Positions 1-8,143 are shown, counted from the first letter of the stretch. The stretch: 31,614 nucleotides of DNA from Lentisphaeria bacterium (GCA_016303095.1 JAEDMH010000007.1:1-31614); one strand, 5' to 3'. Program-made: numbers and translations. The notes: generated from the letters alone by a model not told the origin.

Positions 1-552
1 AGTTACCACGGGCTGATTTACACCCAGAACTTCCCCCAGTGTCCCTACTCCGCCAAGATGCGGGCCCAATGGATTCGGGATCTGGGCAACCCCCAGATGG
101 CCTTCAACGCCTTCCTCACCATGCTGGGCATGGAGACCCTCCATCTTCGAATGGAACGCCATAGCCAGAACGCCCTGGCCCTGGCCCAGTTCCTGGAGAA
201 GCATCCCAAGGTGGCCTGGGTGAACTATCCCGGCCTGGAATCCAGCCCGGACCACGCCCTGGCGCAGAAGTATCTTCCCCACGGATGTTCCGGGGTCATG
301 TGCTTCGGCGTCAAAGGAGGCAAGGAGGCAGGCGAGCGCCTGATGAACCATTTGAAACTGGCCGCCATCGTGGTTCACGTGGCCGATGTGCGCACCTGCG
401 TTCTCCACCCCGCCAGCATGACCCACCGCCAACTCTCCGAATCGGAATTGAAGGCCGCCGGCGTCTCCCCCGACCTTATCCGCCTCTCCGTGGGCATCGA
501 AAACATCCAGGATCTCTGCGAAGATTTCGACCAGGCCCTCCAGCAGGCCTGA
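1..552 (+). CDS. metY: O-acetylhomoserine sulfhydrylase-type PLP enzyme, 3' part only
   Basis: The reading frame is open from base 1 and has no start in the window, so about 183 C-terminal residues are seen. The family (Cys/Met metabolism PLP-dependent enzymes, MetY branch) makes homocysteine from O-acetylhomoserine and sulfide in the cytoplasm. Seen here are the typical MetY C-terminal blocks: AFNAFLTMLGMETLHLRMERH, a WVNYPGLE segment, FGVKGG, the VADVRTCVLHPASMTHRQLS block, and the ending SPDLIRLSVGIENIQDL. The PLP-binding lysine would lie upstream, outside the window. A double hairpin follows the stop codon, so this gene probably ends a transcript. MetB/MetZ-type relatives are the main alternative, but the long HPASMTHRQLS region favours MetY. 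Confidence 0.85.
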   Translation, partial: SYHGLIYTQNFPQCPYSAKMRAQWIRDLGNPQMAFNAFLTMLGMETLHLRMERHSQNALALAQFLEKHPKVAWVNYPGLESSPDHALAQKYLPHGCSGVMCFGVKGGKEAGERLMNHLKLAAIVVHVADVRTCVLHPASMTHRQLSESELKAAGVSPDLIRLSVGIENIQDLCEDFDQALQQA

Positions 553-553
553 T

Positions 554-582
554 TTTCCCCCGGACTCCTCCCCTGGGGGAAA
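554..582 (+). other. Hairpin directly after metY
   Basis: TTTCCCCC (554-561) pairs perfectly with GGGGGAAA (575-582) around a 13-base loop. It begins two bases after the metY stop codon and precedes the stronger terminator hairpin, so it may be part of a tandem terminator or protect the mRNA 3' end. Confidence 0.5.
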
Positions 583-589
583 GATCCCC

Positions 590-626
590 GGAAGGCGGTT
601 CGACGCCGCCTTCCTTTCCCTTTCTC
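590..626 (+). terminator. Rho-independent-type terminator of metY
   Basis: GGAAGGCGG (590-598) pairs with CCGCCTTCC (606-614) to give a perfect 9-bp stem with a 7-base loop, followed by TTTCCCTTTCTCC. The tail is T/C-mixed rather than a pure T-run, a style repeated at other hairpins in this window. Confidence 0.7.
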
Positions 627-652
627 CTCCCTTTCCCACGCCGCCCCTCTCC

Positions 653-1333
653 ATGCCCTCCCTCGCCCCGCCAAAAACCATCTCCCCCGTCTTTCTGGTG
701 CTCAGCACCTTCTATGTCACCTGCCTTCTCCTTTCCAATCTGGTGGCCAGCAAGGTGATTTTTCTGGGGGGGCTGACGCTGGACGCCGCCGTCATCCTCT
801 TTCCCCTGACCTACATCCTGGGGGATCTCTTCACGGAAGTCTACGGATTTCGGCGCACCAAATACGTGATCTGGCTGGGATTCTCCTGCAATTTCCTGGC
901 GGCCATAGTGTATCGTCTCACCATCGCCCTCCCTTATCCCGAGTATTGGACCAACCAGACGGCTTTCGAGACGGTCCTAGGCATCACCCCCCGCATCTTC
1001 CTGGCGTCCCTCATCGGATATCTCTTCGGGGAATTCTCCAACTCCTTCGTTCTTTCCAAGTTGAAGATCGCCACCGAGGGAAGGAAACTTTGGCTCCGCA
1101 CCATCCTCTCCACCATTGTGGGGGAAGCCCTGGACACCATCCTCTTTGTCCTCATCTCCTTCACGGGCCTCCTCCCTCCCCGGGTCCTGTGGATCATGAT
1201 GCTCTGCCAATACGTCTTCAAGGTGGCCTATGAAGTCCTCTTCACTCCCCTCACCTACTGGTGCATCGCCAAGGTGAAGAAAATGGAAGGCCTGGATGTC
1301 TACGACTACCAGGAATCCTACCGGGTGCTCTAA
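653..1333 (+). CDS. yhhQ: Queuosine-precursor transporter (YhhQ/VUT family)
   Basis: This is a 226-residue multi-pass inner-membrane protein of the YhhQ (DUF165, VUT) family, whose characterised members import the queuosine precursors preQ0/preQ1. About six hydrophobic segments are visible. The family-typical block with FPLTYILGDLFTEVYG lies at residues 50-65, after LLLSNLVASKV (residues 26-36), and the C-terminal YEVLFTPLTYW segment is also typical. Length matches E. coli YhhQ (about 221). The ATG follows a C/T-rich leader with no Shine-Dalgarno sequence. A terminator upstream separates it from metY, so it is probably transcribed alone. A second queuosine gene, queH, lies about 9 kb downstream. 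The family is secure; the exact substrate is inferred. Confidence 0.9.
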   Translation: MPSLAPPKTISPVFLVLSTFYVTCLLLSNLVASKVIFLGGLTLDAAVILFPLTYILGDLFTEVYGFRRTKYVIWLGFSCNFLAAIVYRLTIALPYPEYWTNQTAFETVLGITPRIFLASLIGYLFGEFSNSFVLSKLKIATEGRKLWLRTILSTIVGEALDTILFVLISFTGLLPPRVLWIMMLCQYVFKVAYEVLFTPLTYWCIAKVKKMEGLDVYDYQESYRVL

Positions 1334-1355
1334 TCCCCCGCTTTTCCTCATTGAG

Positions 1356-1393
1356 CCGTAAAATTTCTCCCCCTGACCAGTGGAGAAAGACGG
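1356..1393 (+). other. Hairpin between yhhQ and the next gene
   Basis: TTTCTCC (1364-1370) pairs with GGAGAAA (1382-1388), and the flanking CCGT (1356-1359) can pair with ACGG (1390-1393). It starts 22 bases after the yhhQ stop codon. No T-run follows on the + strand, so it may be a weak terminator or an mRNA 3'-end structure. The remaining roughly 140 bases before the next gene are pyrimidine-rich with no promoter I can call. Confidence 0.4.
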
Positions 1394-1534
1394 AAAAGGG
1401 AATACATTGTGCCGCAAACTTTTTTCGAGTCTCAGCCTGGAGGGGAAGCCCGCTCTCCCGCCTCTCCCCTCCCCTAGATTGCGATCCTCTTTCTTCCCCA
1501 GAGTTCTTCCCCTCTCCCTAGCGAAATCCTGACG

Positions 1535-2680
1535 ATGAACAAACGATCCTTGGGTATCTTCTGGCGCTCCCTTCTCTGCGGCACCTGCCTTGCGGGACTC
1601 TTCGCCCTGCCTGCCCCTCTCGTGGCCCAGGATGGCTGGGACGACGAGGAGGAAGAGATCATGGAGGATCCGACCATGGATATGGTTCCTTGGGAGGAAT
1701 CGGAGCGGAAGAAGGAAATGGAACAGAAGATGGAGGCTCAGCTGCGCCAGAAACGCAACGAGTTTCTCCAAATGCTCACTTCCGCCAGAGTCGCGGGACA
1801 GATCCCCCAGCTGGCCCGTCGGCGGCTCAAGGATCCCCAACTGGGCGACTTCTCCTTGCTGCGCATCCCCGGCATCGATCTGGAATGGGAAAAGAACTAC
1901 AACCGCACTCCCCCCAAGTCCCTCCAGGACATTGTGGATGACATCACCATCGAGGCCGAGGAAGAAGCCGAGGCCCAGGTGCGCCCCGAGGAGCAGAAGC
2001 GGCAGATCCGACGCTTCGCCGAGGAACACTTCACCTTGGTGAAGCTAAATGAAAAGGTCTCCCTCGTTCTTCGGGGAGGCCAGGGCACAAGCGTGGAAAT
2101 CGTCAACCAGCCCTTCCGAGGCGCCAATGACGAATATGTGCTGCTGGGGTTCCGCCAGATCATCAAGGAAGACTTGGAACCCGAGGATCAGGCGCGCTTC
2201 TATCCCGAGATCAATGCCAAGATGAAGGAGGACTACATCCGCAACAACCTGGGGAAGGTGGATGCGGATCTGGCCTCCCGGATTGACAAATACATCTACG
2301 ACAACACCGCCAAGGAGTTCCGGGCCAACTACTACGTGCCGGATATCTCCAAGCCCACCGCCAGCCTCCGCACCGCCAAGCCCGAGTTCTGGATTCCCAT
2401 GAAGGATTTCGTGGAGAAGGTGCGCATCACCAATGTGGAGCGCCTCCTGGAGCAATACAAGGCCACGGAATTCCCCCAGTGGATGCAGCAGCAGGGCTAC
2501 TACCTGGTGGACAAGGAGGACAAGTCCGGGAAGGAGTGGGTGGACGAGCAGGAAAAGCAACGCCGCGAAAATCCCATGCCGCCTGCCAACGATCCCAATA
2601 ACATGTATGGGCCTGGCATGCCCGGCCCAATGCCTCCCGGCATGAGTGGACCTGGTGGCCCCTATCCCACCCCCCGCTAA
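1535..2680 (+). CDS. Secreted protein of unknown function with acidic N-terminus and Pro/Gly/Met-rich tail
   Basis: I do not recognise this 381-residue protein. Residues 1-32 look like a Sec signal peptide: basic MNKR, a hydrophobic core, and a probable cleavage near LVAQ-DG, so export from the cytoplasm is likely. The mature protein opens with an acidic stretch (WDDEEEEIMEDP), then a charged, probably helical region (EESERKKEMEQKMEAQLRQK). A mixed alpha/beta region follows, and the last 35 residues are rich in P, G and M (MYGPGMPGPMPPGMSGPGG). There are no cysteines after the signal peptide and no catalytic motif I can name. It stands alone between hairpins and ends in a strong terminator. 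A role in the envelope or periplasm is a guess from the signal peptide only. Confidence 0.75.
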   Translation: MNKRSLGIFWRSLLCGTCLAGLFALPAPLVAQDGWDDEEEEIMEDPTMDMVPWEESERKKEMEQKMEAQLRQKRNEFLQMLTSARVAGQIPQLARRRLKDPQLGDFSLLRIPGIDLEWEKNYNRTPPKSLQDIVDDITIEAEEEAEAQVRPEEQKRQIRRFAEEHFTLVKLNEKVSLVLRGGQGTSVEIVNQPFRGANDEYVLLGFRQIIKEDLEPEDQARFYPEINAKMKEDYIRNNLGKVDADLASRIDKYIYDNTAKEFRANYYVPDISKPTASLRTAKPEFWIPMKDFVEKVRITNVERLLEQYKATEFPQWMQQQGYYLVDKEDKSGKEWVDEQEKQRRENPMPPANDPNNMYGPGMPGPMPPGMSGPGGPYPTPR

Positions 2681-2688
2681 ACCCTCCC

Positions 2689-2731
2689 GAGAATCCCATG
2701 CTTCCCTTTCCTGGGAACCCAGGGGATTCTC
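2689..2731 (+). other. Nested inverted repeat after the secreted-protein gene
   Basis: GAGAATCCC (2689-2697) pairs with GGGATTCTC (2723-2731), and the interior also holds the small inverted repeat CCTGGGAACCCAGG. It starts 8 bases after the stop codon. It probably acts with the larger hairpin just downstream in termination or 3'-end protection. Confidence 0.5.
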
Positions 2732-2750
2732 CCCCATCTTCCCTTCCCTC

Positions 2751-2803
2751 AACGGACGAGACGCCCCCTTCTCCTTAGCGTCCCGTCCGTTCTTCTTTCC
2801 CTC
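2751..2803 (+). terminator. Strong rho-independent-type terminator
   Basis: AACGGACGAGACG (2751-2763) pairs with CGTCCCGTCCGTT (2779-2791) over 13 positions with one mismatch and a 15-base loop, followed by TCTTCTTTCCC. It isolates the secreted-protein gene from the LOG-family gene. Confidence 0.75.
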
Positions 2804-2835
2804 TCCCCAATTCCCCCCCTTTGTCCATTTTCCCC

Positions 2836-3705
2836 ATGAGCAAAGCCCTCCCCCCTTCTCCCCAGGATCTTCTAGGCGACACCTACAAGTTGGCCACGGA
2901 GGATCCGGAATTTCTCCAATCTGACTCCTGCCGAGGCATCCGTCTTCAGCTGGAGTATTTGAAGCCGGAGGAGATCCTGCGGAAGAAGCGGGTGGTCTCC
3001 ACGGTGGTGATTTTTGGCAGCGCGCGTCTTTGCTCCCGGGAGGAGGCGGAGAAGGCGGTAGCCCAGGCGAAGGAGGCCTTGGCCTCCGCTCCCCAGGATC
3101 AGGAAAAGCAAAGGGCTCTCCAAAAGGCAGAGCAGATGGCGAAGACCAGCCGCTACTACGAGATGGCTCGGGAGTTTGCCGGCATCGTCACCACCTACGA
3201 CCAGAACTCCAGCGACGGCTATGAGCTGGTGGTGATCACCGGGGGCGGTCCCGGCATCATGGAGGCAGGAAACCGAGGCGCCCAGGAAATGGGCGGCCTT
3301 ACCGTGGGACTCAATATCACCCTCCCCTTCGAACAGTTCCCCAACCCCTATATCACCCCAGACCTGAATTTCCGCTTCCACTACTTCGCCATCCGTAAAA
3401 TGCATTTCATGAAGCGGGCGGCAGTGCTGGCGTGCTTCCCCGGCGGCTTCGGCACCATGGACGAACTCTTCGAGGCGTTGACCCTGGTCCAGACCGGCAT
3501 CGTTCCCAAAATCCCCATCCTCCTCTTCGGCAGCGAGTTCTGGAAGGATCTCATCCATTGGGACCGCTTTGTGGAAGAGGGGCTGATCTCCCCGGAAGAC
3601 CTGAATCTGATCCATTTCTGCGATTCCGCCTGGGAAGGCTGGAACTTCATCCGCCAATTTTATCACCAGAAGTTCGCCGCCCTGCGTCCCGGAGAACAGG
3701 AATGA
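2836..3705 (+). CDS. LOG/TIGR00730-family Rossmann-fold nucleotide hydrolase
   Basis: Members of this family (often misnamed lysine decarboxylases) cleave nucleoside 5'-monophosphates to base and ribose 5-phosphate; some release cytokinins. The 289-residue protein shows the Rossmann start VVIFGSARL (residues 57-65), GGGPGIMEA (136-144) and the defining PGGxGTxxE motif as PGGFGTMDE (202-210). It is longer than plant LOG proteins because of a charged, probably helical insert at about residues 66-115. I chose the ATG at 2836; an in-frame TTG at 2821 would add five residues but has no better ribosome-binding site. The stop overlaps the start of prmC (ATGA), so the two are probably translationally coupled. 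The substrate is not determined. Confidence 0.85.
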   Translation: MSKALPPSPQDLLGDTYKLATEDPEFLQSDSCRGIRLQLEYLKPEEILRKKRVVSTVVIFGSARLCSREEAEKAVAQAKEALASAPQDQEKQRALQKAEQMAKTSRYYEMAREFAGIVTTYDQNSSDGYELVVITGGGPGIMEAGNRGAQEMGGLTVGLNITLPFEQFPNPYITPDLNFRFHYFAIRKMHFMKRAAVLACFPGGFGTMDELFEALTLVQTGIVPKIPILLFGSEFWKDLIHWDRFVEEGLISPEDLNLIHFCDSAWEGWNFIRQFYHQKFAALRPGEQE

Positions 3706-4526
3706 CCTTCCTCTCCCCTTCCCAGAAAGCCCTCCGGGAGGCCGGCCTGGAAAACGCCCTCCAGGAGGGGCGTTGGATGGAGGAATTGCTTCCCCGGGAA
3801 AGCGCCCGCCGGGGAATCCCCCTGGAGCGGCTCCGGGAAGAGTGGCTGAGACGCCGCTGCCACGGGGAACCCTTCCAATATGTGGTGGGTTCCGTGGAAT
3901 TTCATCAGGTGGAACTCCTGGTGGGACCCGGCACTCTGATTCCCCGCCCGGAAACAGAACTCCTGGTGGACCGCGCCCTGGAGGTGCTCCAAAGGGTTCC
4001 CCCAGGAGAAACTGTCCTGGATCTGTGCACCGGGTCCGGAGCCATCCCCTTGGCGCTGGCTCACCTTCGCCCCGACCTCCATTTCCTGGGCGTGGATCTC
4101 TCCTCGGAGGCCCTCCCATGGGCCCGGCAAAACTGCGTCCTCCTCCAAAGCCAGAAGATCTGCTCCTTCCTCCAGGGAGACCTCTTCACTCCCCTCCCCC
4201 CAACTCTCCGATTCCCCCTCATTACCGCCAATCCTCCCTATATCTCCCCAGAGGAATACCCAAAACTCCCCCCGGAAATCCTGGACTACGAACCCCGAAT
4301 GGCTCTGGAAGCCCAGGAAAACGGACTGGCCCTGGAACAACAGATTATCCGACAGGCCCGCCATTGGCTGAAACCCGGAGGCACTCTCCTCCTGGAAATG
4401 GGGGAAACCCAGGGAGACGCTCTCCGGAAAACTCTCCTGGATCATGGATACGAACAGGTCAAAATCCTCCAGGACCTCACGGGAAGAAACCGCTTCGCCG
4501 AGGGCATCTCCCCCGCCACAGCCTGA
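3702..4526 (+). CDS. prmC: Peptide chain release factor N5-glutamine methyltransferase
   Basis: PrmC (HemK) methylates the glutamine of the GGQ motif in release factors RF1/RF2 using S-adenosylmethionine. The 274-residue protein is close to E. coli PrmC (277). Visible motifs are EPFQYVVG (56-63), IPRPETELLVD (80-90), the SAM-binding DLCTGSGAIPLALA (107-120) and the glutamine-methyltransferase signature NPPY (177-180). The ATG overlaps the preceding stop as ATGA, and GGAG lies just upstream inside that gene, which supports this start. prmC is often next to prfA; here its partner is a LOG-family gene. The latter half is rich in C and A at codon ends. Confidence 0.93.
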   Translation: MTFLSPSQKALREAGLENALQEGRWMEELLPRESARRGIPLERLREEWLRRRCHGEPFQYVVGSVEFHQVELLVGPGTLIPRPETELLVDRALEVLQRVPPGETVLDLCTGSGAIPLALAHLRPDLHFLGVDLSSEALPWARQNCVLLQSQKICSFLQGDLFTPLPPTLRFPLITANPPYISPEEYPKLPPEILDYEPRMALEAQENGLALEQQIIRQARHWLKPGGTLLLEMGETQGDALRKTLLDHGYEQVKILQDLTGRNRFAEGISPATA

Positions 4527-4777
4527 ACTATGGGGCAACACCAGAGAGAGGACCTGCCCCGGAAACACGGAGGGGAAAAACACGCTAGAATCTCTCGCCC
4601 CTCCCCCTCTGCTTGCCGACGGTGGGGAGAGGAGGCATTCTCTGGATTTGTCCGGCCGATTATATTTTCCTTTTTACGAAAACGGGCGTGAGGAGATGGG
4701 TTCCTTGTGCCTATTTCCTGTTATTTCCAGTTCTTTTTTCCTTTGTTTCGTCCCTTGCGCCGTCTCCCCATTCCCTT
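4527..4777 (+). other. Intergenic region, possible weak promoter
   Basis: No gene or strong hairpin is seen. The only AT-rich island is around 4659-4680, with TATATT at 4661-4666 as a possible -10 box but no good -35 hexamer at the usual distance. The last 60 bases before the next ATG are T/C-rich. Confidence 0.3.
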
Positions 4778-5476
4778 ATGAGCACTTACGAAGACATCTG
4801 GTATGCGGCGCGTTCCACGCGGATCATCTACATGCCCCCCAAGCTGTTGGAGACCTTTGGGGAATCCCGGGTGGAGTACCTGGTGGTTTCCGAGGAGATG
4901 GATCATCCCGGTTCCCTGGTGTTGCGCACGGGGGTGGTCACCGCCCAGCGTCCCCGGATCATCACCCCCGCCTACTTCACCCAGAAGTTGACGGAAAACT
5001 TCGGGGAGGATGCCCGCCGGTATTTGGAGGAGGTGGTCTCCCGGGAGGAGAGCGCCCGCTTCTTGGAATACGGCCTTCGTTTCAGCAAGGAGGCCCATCA
5101 AGAGGAACGGGTCAGCGGCAATCCCCTGGAAGTGGCGGAGCAAGCCGCCGCCGACGCCCAGGACAATTGGGAGAGATTGCGGGGCATTCTGGTGGGGCCC
5201 GACGATGCCTGGGAGGTCTCCCTGATGCACTTCCTGGCCCAGATGGTGCGCAAGTCCCTCCCCTTCCATGCCCGGGACATCGCCCGGAAGGGCCTCTTTC
5301 AGTTGGACGGCGGCACCCCCAAGGCCGTTCTCCAGGAGATTCAGCAGGATTTCCAGGAATGCCGGAACTTGGAAGATGCCCAGCGCCTGGGAGAAAAGCT
5401 TCGCCGATACGGACTCTTCTCCCGCTTCGAGGATCAGTTCTGTTCCCTCTACACGAGGATGAAAACCCATGGTTGA
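4778..5476 (+). CDS. Hypothetical protein of unknown family, upstream of dut
   Basis: I do not recognise this 232-residue protein. It has no signal peptide or membrane segment and is probably cytoplasmic. The N-terminal part is beta/alpha-like (RIIYMPPKLLETFG, VEYLVVSEEM). The central and C-terminal parts are charged and helical, with one cysteine in the tail half (QECRNLED) and another near the end (DQFCSLY). Frame and codon use agree with neighbouring genes. I chose the ATG at 4778; an upstream extension would be an unlikely hydrophobic run. Its last 8 bases overlap dut, so it probably heads a dut-containing operon. No function is proposed. Confidence 0.75.
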   Translation: MSTYEDIWYAARSTRIIYMPPKLLETFGESRVEYLVVSEEMDHPGSLVLRTGVVTAQRPRIITPAYFTQKLTENFGEDARRYLEEVVSREESARFLEYGLRFSKEAHQEERVSGNPLEVAEQAAADAQDNWERLRGILVGPDDAWEVSLMHFLAQMVRKSLPFHARDIARKGLFQLDGGTPKAVLQEIQQDFQECRNLEDAQRLGEKLRRYGLFSRFEDQFCSLYTRMKTHG

Positions 5477-5909
5477 CACCATCCTTTTTCAAATCGCCCC
5501 GGAAAACCGGGATCTGACTCCCGCCCGTCAGCATGACTCCGATGCCGCCTTCGATCTCCGCTCCCGGGTAGAGGATCTCCTGGCTCCCGGGGAATGGAAG
5601 GCCATTCCCACCGGGGTGAAAATGCAGCTGCCCCAGGATTTTGTGGCGGATGTTCGCCCCCGTAGCGGCCTTGCCCTGAAATACGGCGTCACCGTTCTCA
5701 ACACCCCCGGCACCATTGATCCGGGCTACCGGGGGGAGGTGCAGGTGATTCTCATCAACCATGGCTCCCAACCCTTTGCCATCCGCCGGGGGGATCGGAT
5801 TGCCCAGTTGCTCTTTGTGCGTCTTCCCCAGGTGCAAGTGGTCCTGACGGACACCTTGGAGACCAGCGACCGAGGAGAAGGAGGGTTCGGTTCCACGGGA
5901 CGTCGCTAG
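5469..5909 (+). CDS. dut: Deoxyuridine 5'-triphosphate nucleotidohydrolase (dUTPase)
   Basis: dUTPase hydrolyses dUTP to dUMP and pyrophosphate, keeping uracil out of DNA and supplying dUMP for thymidylate synthesis. All five motifs of trimeric dUTPases are visible in this 146-residue protein: DAAFDLRS (25-32), RPRSGLALK (63-71), GTIDPGYRGE (81-90, containing the catalytic Asp), RRGDRIAQLL (106-115) and the glycine-rich C-terminal arm RGEGGFGSTG (135-144). E. coli Dut is 151 residues. The start lies inside the end of the preceding gene (8-base overlap), suggesting translational coupling, with the transglycosylase gene 13 bases downstream. Confidence 0.95.
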   Translation: MVDTILFQIAPENRDLTPARQHDSDAAFDLRSRVEDLLAPGEWKAIPTGVKMQLPQDFVADVRPRSGLALKYGVTVLNTPGTIDPGYRGEVQVILINHGSQPFAIRRGDRIAQLLFVRLPQVQVVLTDTLETSDRGEGGFGSTGRR

Positions 5910-5922
5910 GCCTGGCGCCCCC

Positions 5923-6513
5923 ATGCAACACCCCCGCTCCCCCGCCCTCTCCCCTCCTCACCTGCTTCTGCCTCTCCTTCTTTGTCTCCTGCTCCTGGGG
6001 GGGCTTCCCTGCTTCTTTTCCCCGCCCCCTTCTCCCCGCCCTCCCCTCACAGAGCAAGAACTCCTGCCCCTCTTGGAGGAGAGCGCCCGTCGCCACGGCC
6101 TTTCCCCCGCCCTGGTGCGAGCCTTGGTCTGGAAGGAGAGTCGTTTCCGCCCCGAGGCCATCGGGGCCAAGGGAGAGCTGGGGCTCATGCAGGTGACCCA
6201 AGGAGCCGTCCAGGACTGGACCAGAGTGCACAAGACCTCCCGCCCCCGGCGCGGGGAACTCCTGGAGCCGGCTCGGAATCTGGAGATTGGATGCTGGTAT
6301 CTCGCCCGGACCTTCCAGCATTGGGAGGGCTACCTCTCCCAAGAAAAGCTGGCTCTGGCGGAATACAACGCCGGACGCACCCAGGTGCTCCGAAACTGGC
6401 GTCCCCTCGCCCCCGGCACCCCTCTCCATCTGGAGGAAATCACCTTCCCGGAAACCCGGGACTACATCCAAAGCATTCTCCAGAAAAAAGCCTTCTACGA
6501 AGCAGGGGAATGA
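5923..6513 (+). CDS. Membrane-anchored lytic transglycosylase (SLT domain)
   Basis: Lytic transglycosylases cut the MurNAc-GlcNAc bond of peptidoglycan, leaving 1,6-anhydro ends. The 196-residue protein has an N-terminal hydrophobic segment (about 12-32, LLLPLLLCLLLLGG) that could be an uncleaved anchor or a signal peptide; a cysteine at residue 30 follows GLP and is a weak lipobox candidate. A Pro-rich linker precedes the SLT domain: LVWKESRFRPEA with probable catalytic Glu72, GELGLMQ (84-90) and the AEYNAG motif (146-151). This is the minimal Slt70-like/MltC-like domain set. The gene follows dut closely. The GC-rich 5' end contains many Ser/Pro codons, so a slightly later start cannot be excluded, but this ATG retains the hydrophobic export signal. 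Confidence 0.88.
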   Translation: MQHPRSPALSPPHLLLPLLLCLLLLGGLPCFFSPPPSPRPPLTEQELLPLLEESARRHGLSPALVRALVWKESRFRPEAIGAKGELGLMQVTQGAVQDWTRVHKTSRPRRGELLEPARNLEIGCWYLARTFQHWEGYLSQEKLALAEYNAGRTQVLRNWRPLAPGTPLHLEEITFPETRDYIQSILQKKAFYEAGE

Positions 6514-6555
6514 CCCGAACCCGGGCCTCCTCCCCCCCCCTCCCTCTCCCATCCC

Positions 6556-7413
6556 ATGCCCTCCTCTCCTTCCTCCAATCTCCAAGCCGCCCGGGAACTC
6601 CTGGCTGACCAAGACGAAGCCCTGGCCTCCTTGGCCATGGATTCCATCTTCCAGTCTGGCAAGGCGGAGGAAACCCTGGCCATCCTCCAGGACGAATCGG
6701 ACGAGAACATGCGCAGGCACGCCCATCAACTGGGCTCCCTTCTTCAGCGCAAATCCATTCTGGACAAACTGGTGAACGACTACGAGCAGGCACGCCTCTC
6801 CGCCCTGGATGCCTTGATGCAAATCGATCTCCTCTACGACACCAGCAGTTCCGCCTCCTTCTTGCAGGAGCTGCTCCAAAACCTGGAGAAACGCTTCCGA
6901 GAAAAATATCCCCGGCCCCACCAAGTGAGTCACCATTCCCTGTGCTGCTTCATGAACGCCGTGGAGAGATTCTTCGTGCCCCCCATCCCCTGGCTGGCCA
7001 TCGAGGACTATCTTCTGGGGGACGTGCTGGGAGGGGACGGGGGAGCCTCCCCCCTGGTGCTCTCCATCCTATGCCGCCATTTGCTCACCAGCAGGAGCGT
7101 AGAGGCCCAAGTGGTCTTCTGCAACGGCTTTATCGGATTCCTTTCCCAAGATCGCGTCTGTCTCCCTGAACATGGATGGAGGAGCCGTCCCGTCCAGGAG
7201 CAGGACGAGATCTGCCCTCTCAACGACCAGCAGATCCTCCAGCTCTACCTCTGCCAGCTCCTCACCAGCTCCATCGCCTCCTGGGAAGTCTACGACACCC
7301 ATCTCTTCCTGGAAATCCTCCAGCGTCTGTACGGCCTTCAGGAGAATCCCCTCCCCTATCCCTACGGCCCCTCAAGACATTCTTCTCCCCCGCCTCCCCC
7401 CTCCTCCCCGTAA
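6556..7413 (+). CDS. Hypothetical protein, possibly degenerate SirB1/transglutaminase-like
   Basis: This 285-residue protein is probably cytoplasmic. The first 115 residues look helical and repeat-like (AARELLADQDEALASLAMDSI...AILQDESDENMRRHAHQLGSLL). The middle part (WLAIEDYLLGDVLGGDGGASPLVLSILCRHLL, then VEAQVVFCNGFIGFL) has the shape of the SirB1-like transglutaminase-fold region, where a short loop, PLVLSILY-like helix and G-x-x-G-H-F strand occur. The usual GHF is replaced by FIGF, so a catalytic role is doubtful. The tail is Ser/Pro-rich. The SirB1 comparison is from memory and weak. Its neighbours are a transglycosylase and a membrane protein. Confidence 0.7.
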   Translation: MPSSPSSNLQAARELLADQDEALASLAMDSIFQSGKAEETLAILQDESDENMRRHAHQLGSLLQRKSILDKLVNDYEQARLSALDALMQIDLLYDTSSSASFLQELLQNLEKRFREKYPRPHQVSHHSLCCFMNAVERFFVPPIPWLAIEDYLLGDVLGGDGGASPLVLSILCRHLLTSRSVEAQVVFCNGFIGFLSQDRVCLPEHGWRSRPVQEQDEICPLNDQQILQLYLCQLLTSSIASWEVYDTHLFLEILQRLYGLQENPLPYPYGPSRHSSPPPPPSSP

Positions 7414-7432
7414 CGCCCTTCAGGAGACGCCT

Positions 7433-8143
7433 ATGAAGACACGCTTTCTCATTCCCTTCCTGAACGCCCTCGCCCGCTGCACCAGACTTCCCATCCCATC
7501 CCTCCCTCCGGTGCGGCAAGAGGAGCCCCTGTCCCTCTTTTGGATGACGGCCGCCCGCGCGGCCATGGGGGTGGCCTATTTCGTGGTGGCCCTCCTCTTC
7601 CAATGGCTGCTGAAACCCGCCCTGACGGGAAGTCTTCTGGCCACCTTGGCCATCCTGCTCCTCCATTTTTCCTTTTCCCGGCTCCCGGAAAGTCGCCAGA
7701 TTCTTTCCGCCCTCCGTCCCTTGTTTCCGTGGGAAAAAGAAGAAGACCTCTCCCTCGCCAACTTTCTCCCGGTGGCCCTTCCCTGTTTTCTCTTCCTGCT
7801 TCTGAACGGCCATGAAGCCCGCTGGCTTCCCGCCATCTTCGCCCTAGGCGCCGCCTTGGCCGCCGAGTTCTCCACGCCCTACAAGGGAGAAAAAGCCTTT
7901 CGGGAACTCTCCTCCTGGATCTTGGGGGGGGCGGTTCTTCTCCTCTTCACCATCTTGCCCTCCCTGGGAAATCCGGCCGCCTTCCGCCTTTCCTTCCTCC
8001 GCTGCGGAATGTTCCTGCTGGTGCTGGCCTTGCTGGTCCCCCAACTCAAAAAGCTCCCTGTCAGGCCAGAGCCCTATTTCGTCAACCTCTTCCTGGGCAC
8101 CAGCTTCGTGCTTCTGCTGGCCGTCCTGGCCACTGCTCTGTAA
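7433..8143 (+). CDS. Integral membrane protein of unknown function
   Basis: This 236-residue protein has about six hydrophobic segments (for example MGVAYFVVALLFQWLL, LLATLAILLLHFSF, LPVALPCFLFLLL, LGGAVLLLFTILP, CGMFLLVLALLVP and FLGTSFVLLLAVLATAL), so it is an inner-membrane protein. I chose the ATG at 7433 because AGGAG sits 8 bases upstream, one of the few clear Shine-Dalgarno sites here; longer upstream extensions are out-of-frame shadow of the previous gene. The N-terminal ARCTRLPIP recalls CobS (cobalamin synthase), but the HxDGLxD-type Asp/His motif of CobS is absent, so I do not assign it. No function is proposed. Confidence 0.75.
   Translation: MKTRFLIPFLNALARCTRLPIPSLPPVRQEEPLSLFWMTAARAAMGVAYFVVALLFQWLLKPALTGSLLATLAILLLHFSFSRLPESRQILSALRPLFPWEKEEDLSLANFLPVALPCFLFLLLNGHEARWLPAIFALGAALAAEFSTPYKGEKAFRELSSWILGGAVLLLFTILPSLGNPAAFRLSFLRCGMFLLVLALLVPQLKKLPVRPEPYFVNLFLGTSFVLLLAVLATAL

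Noticed and set aside
7433..8143. Assignment as cobalamin synthase (CobS)
   Set aside because: Only a short N-terminal resemblance; the conserved Asp/His/Gly motif of CobS is missing and no cobalamin genes are nearby.
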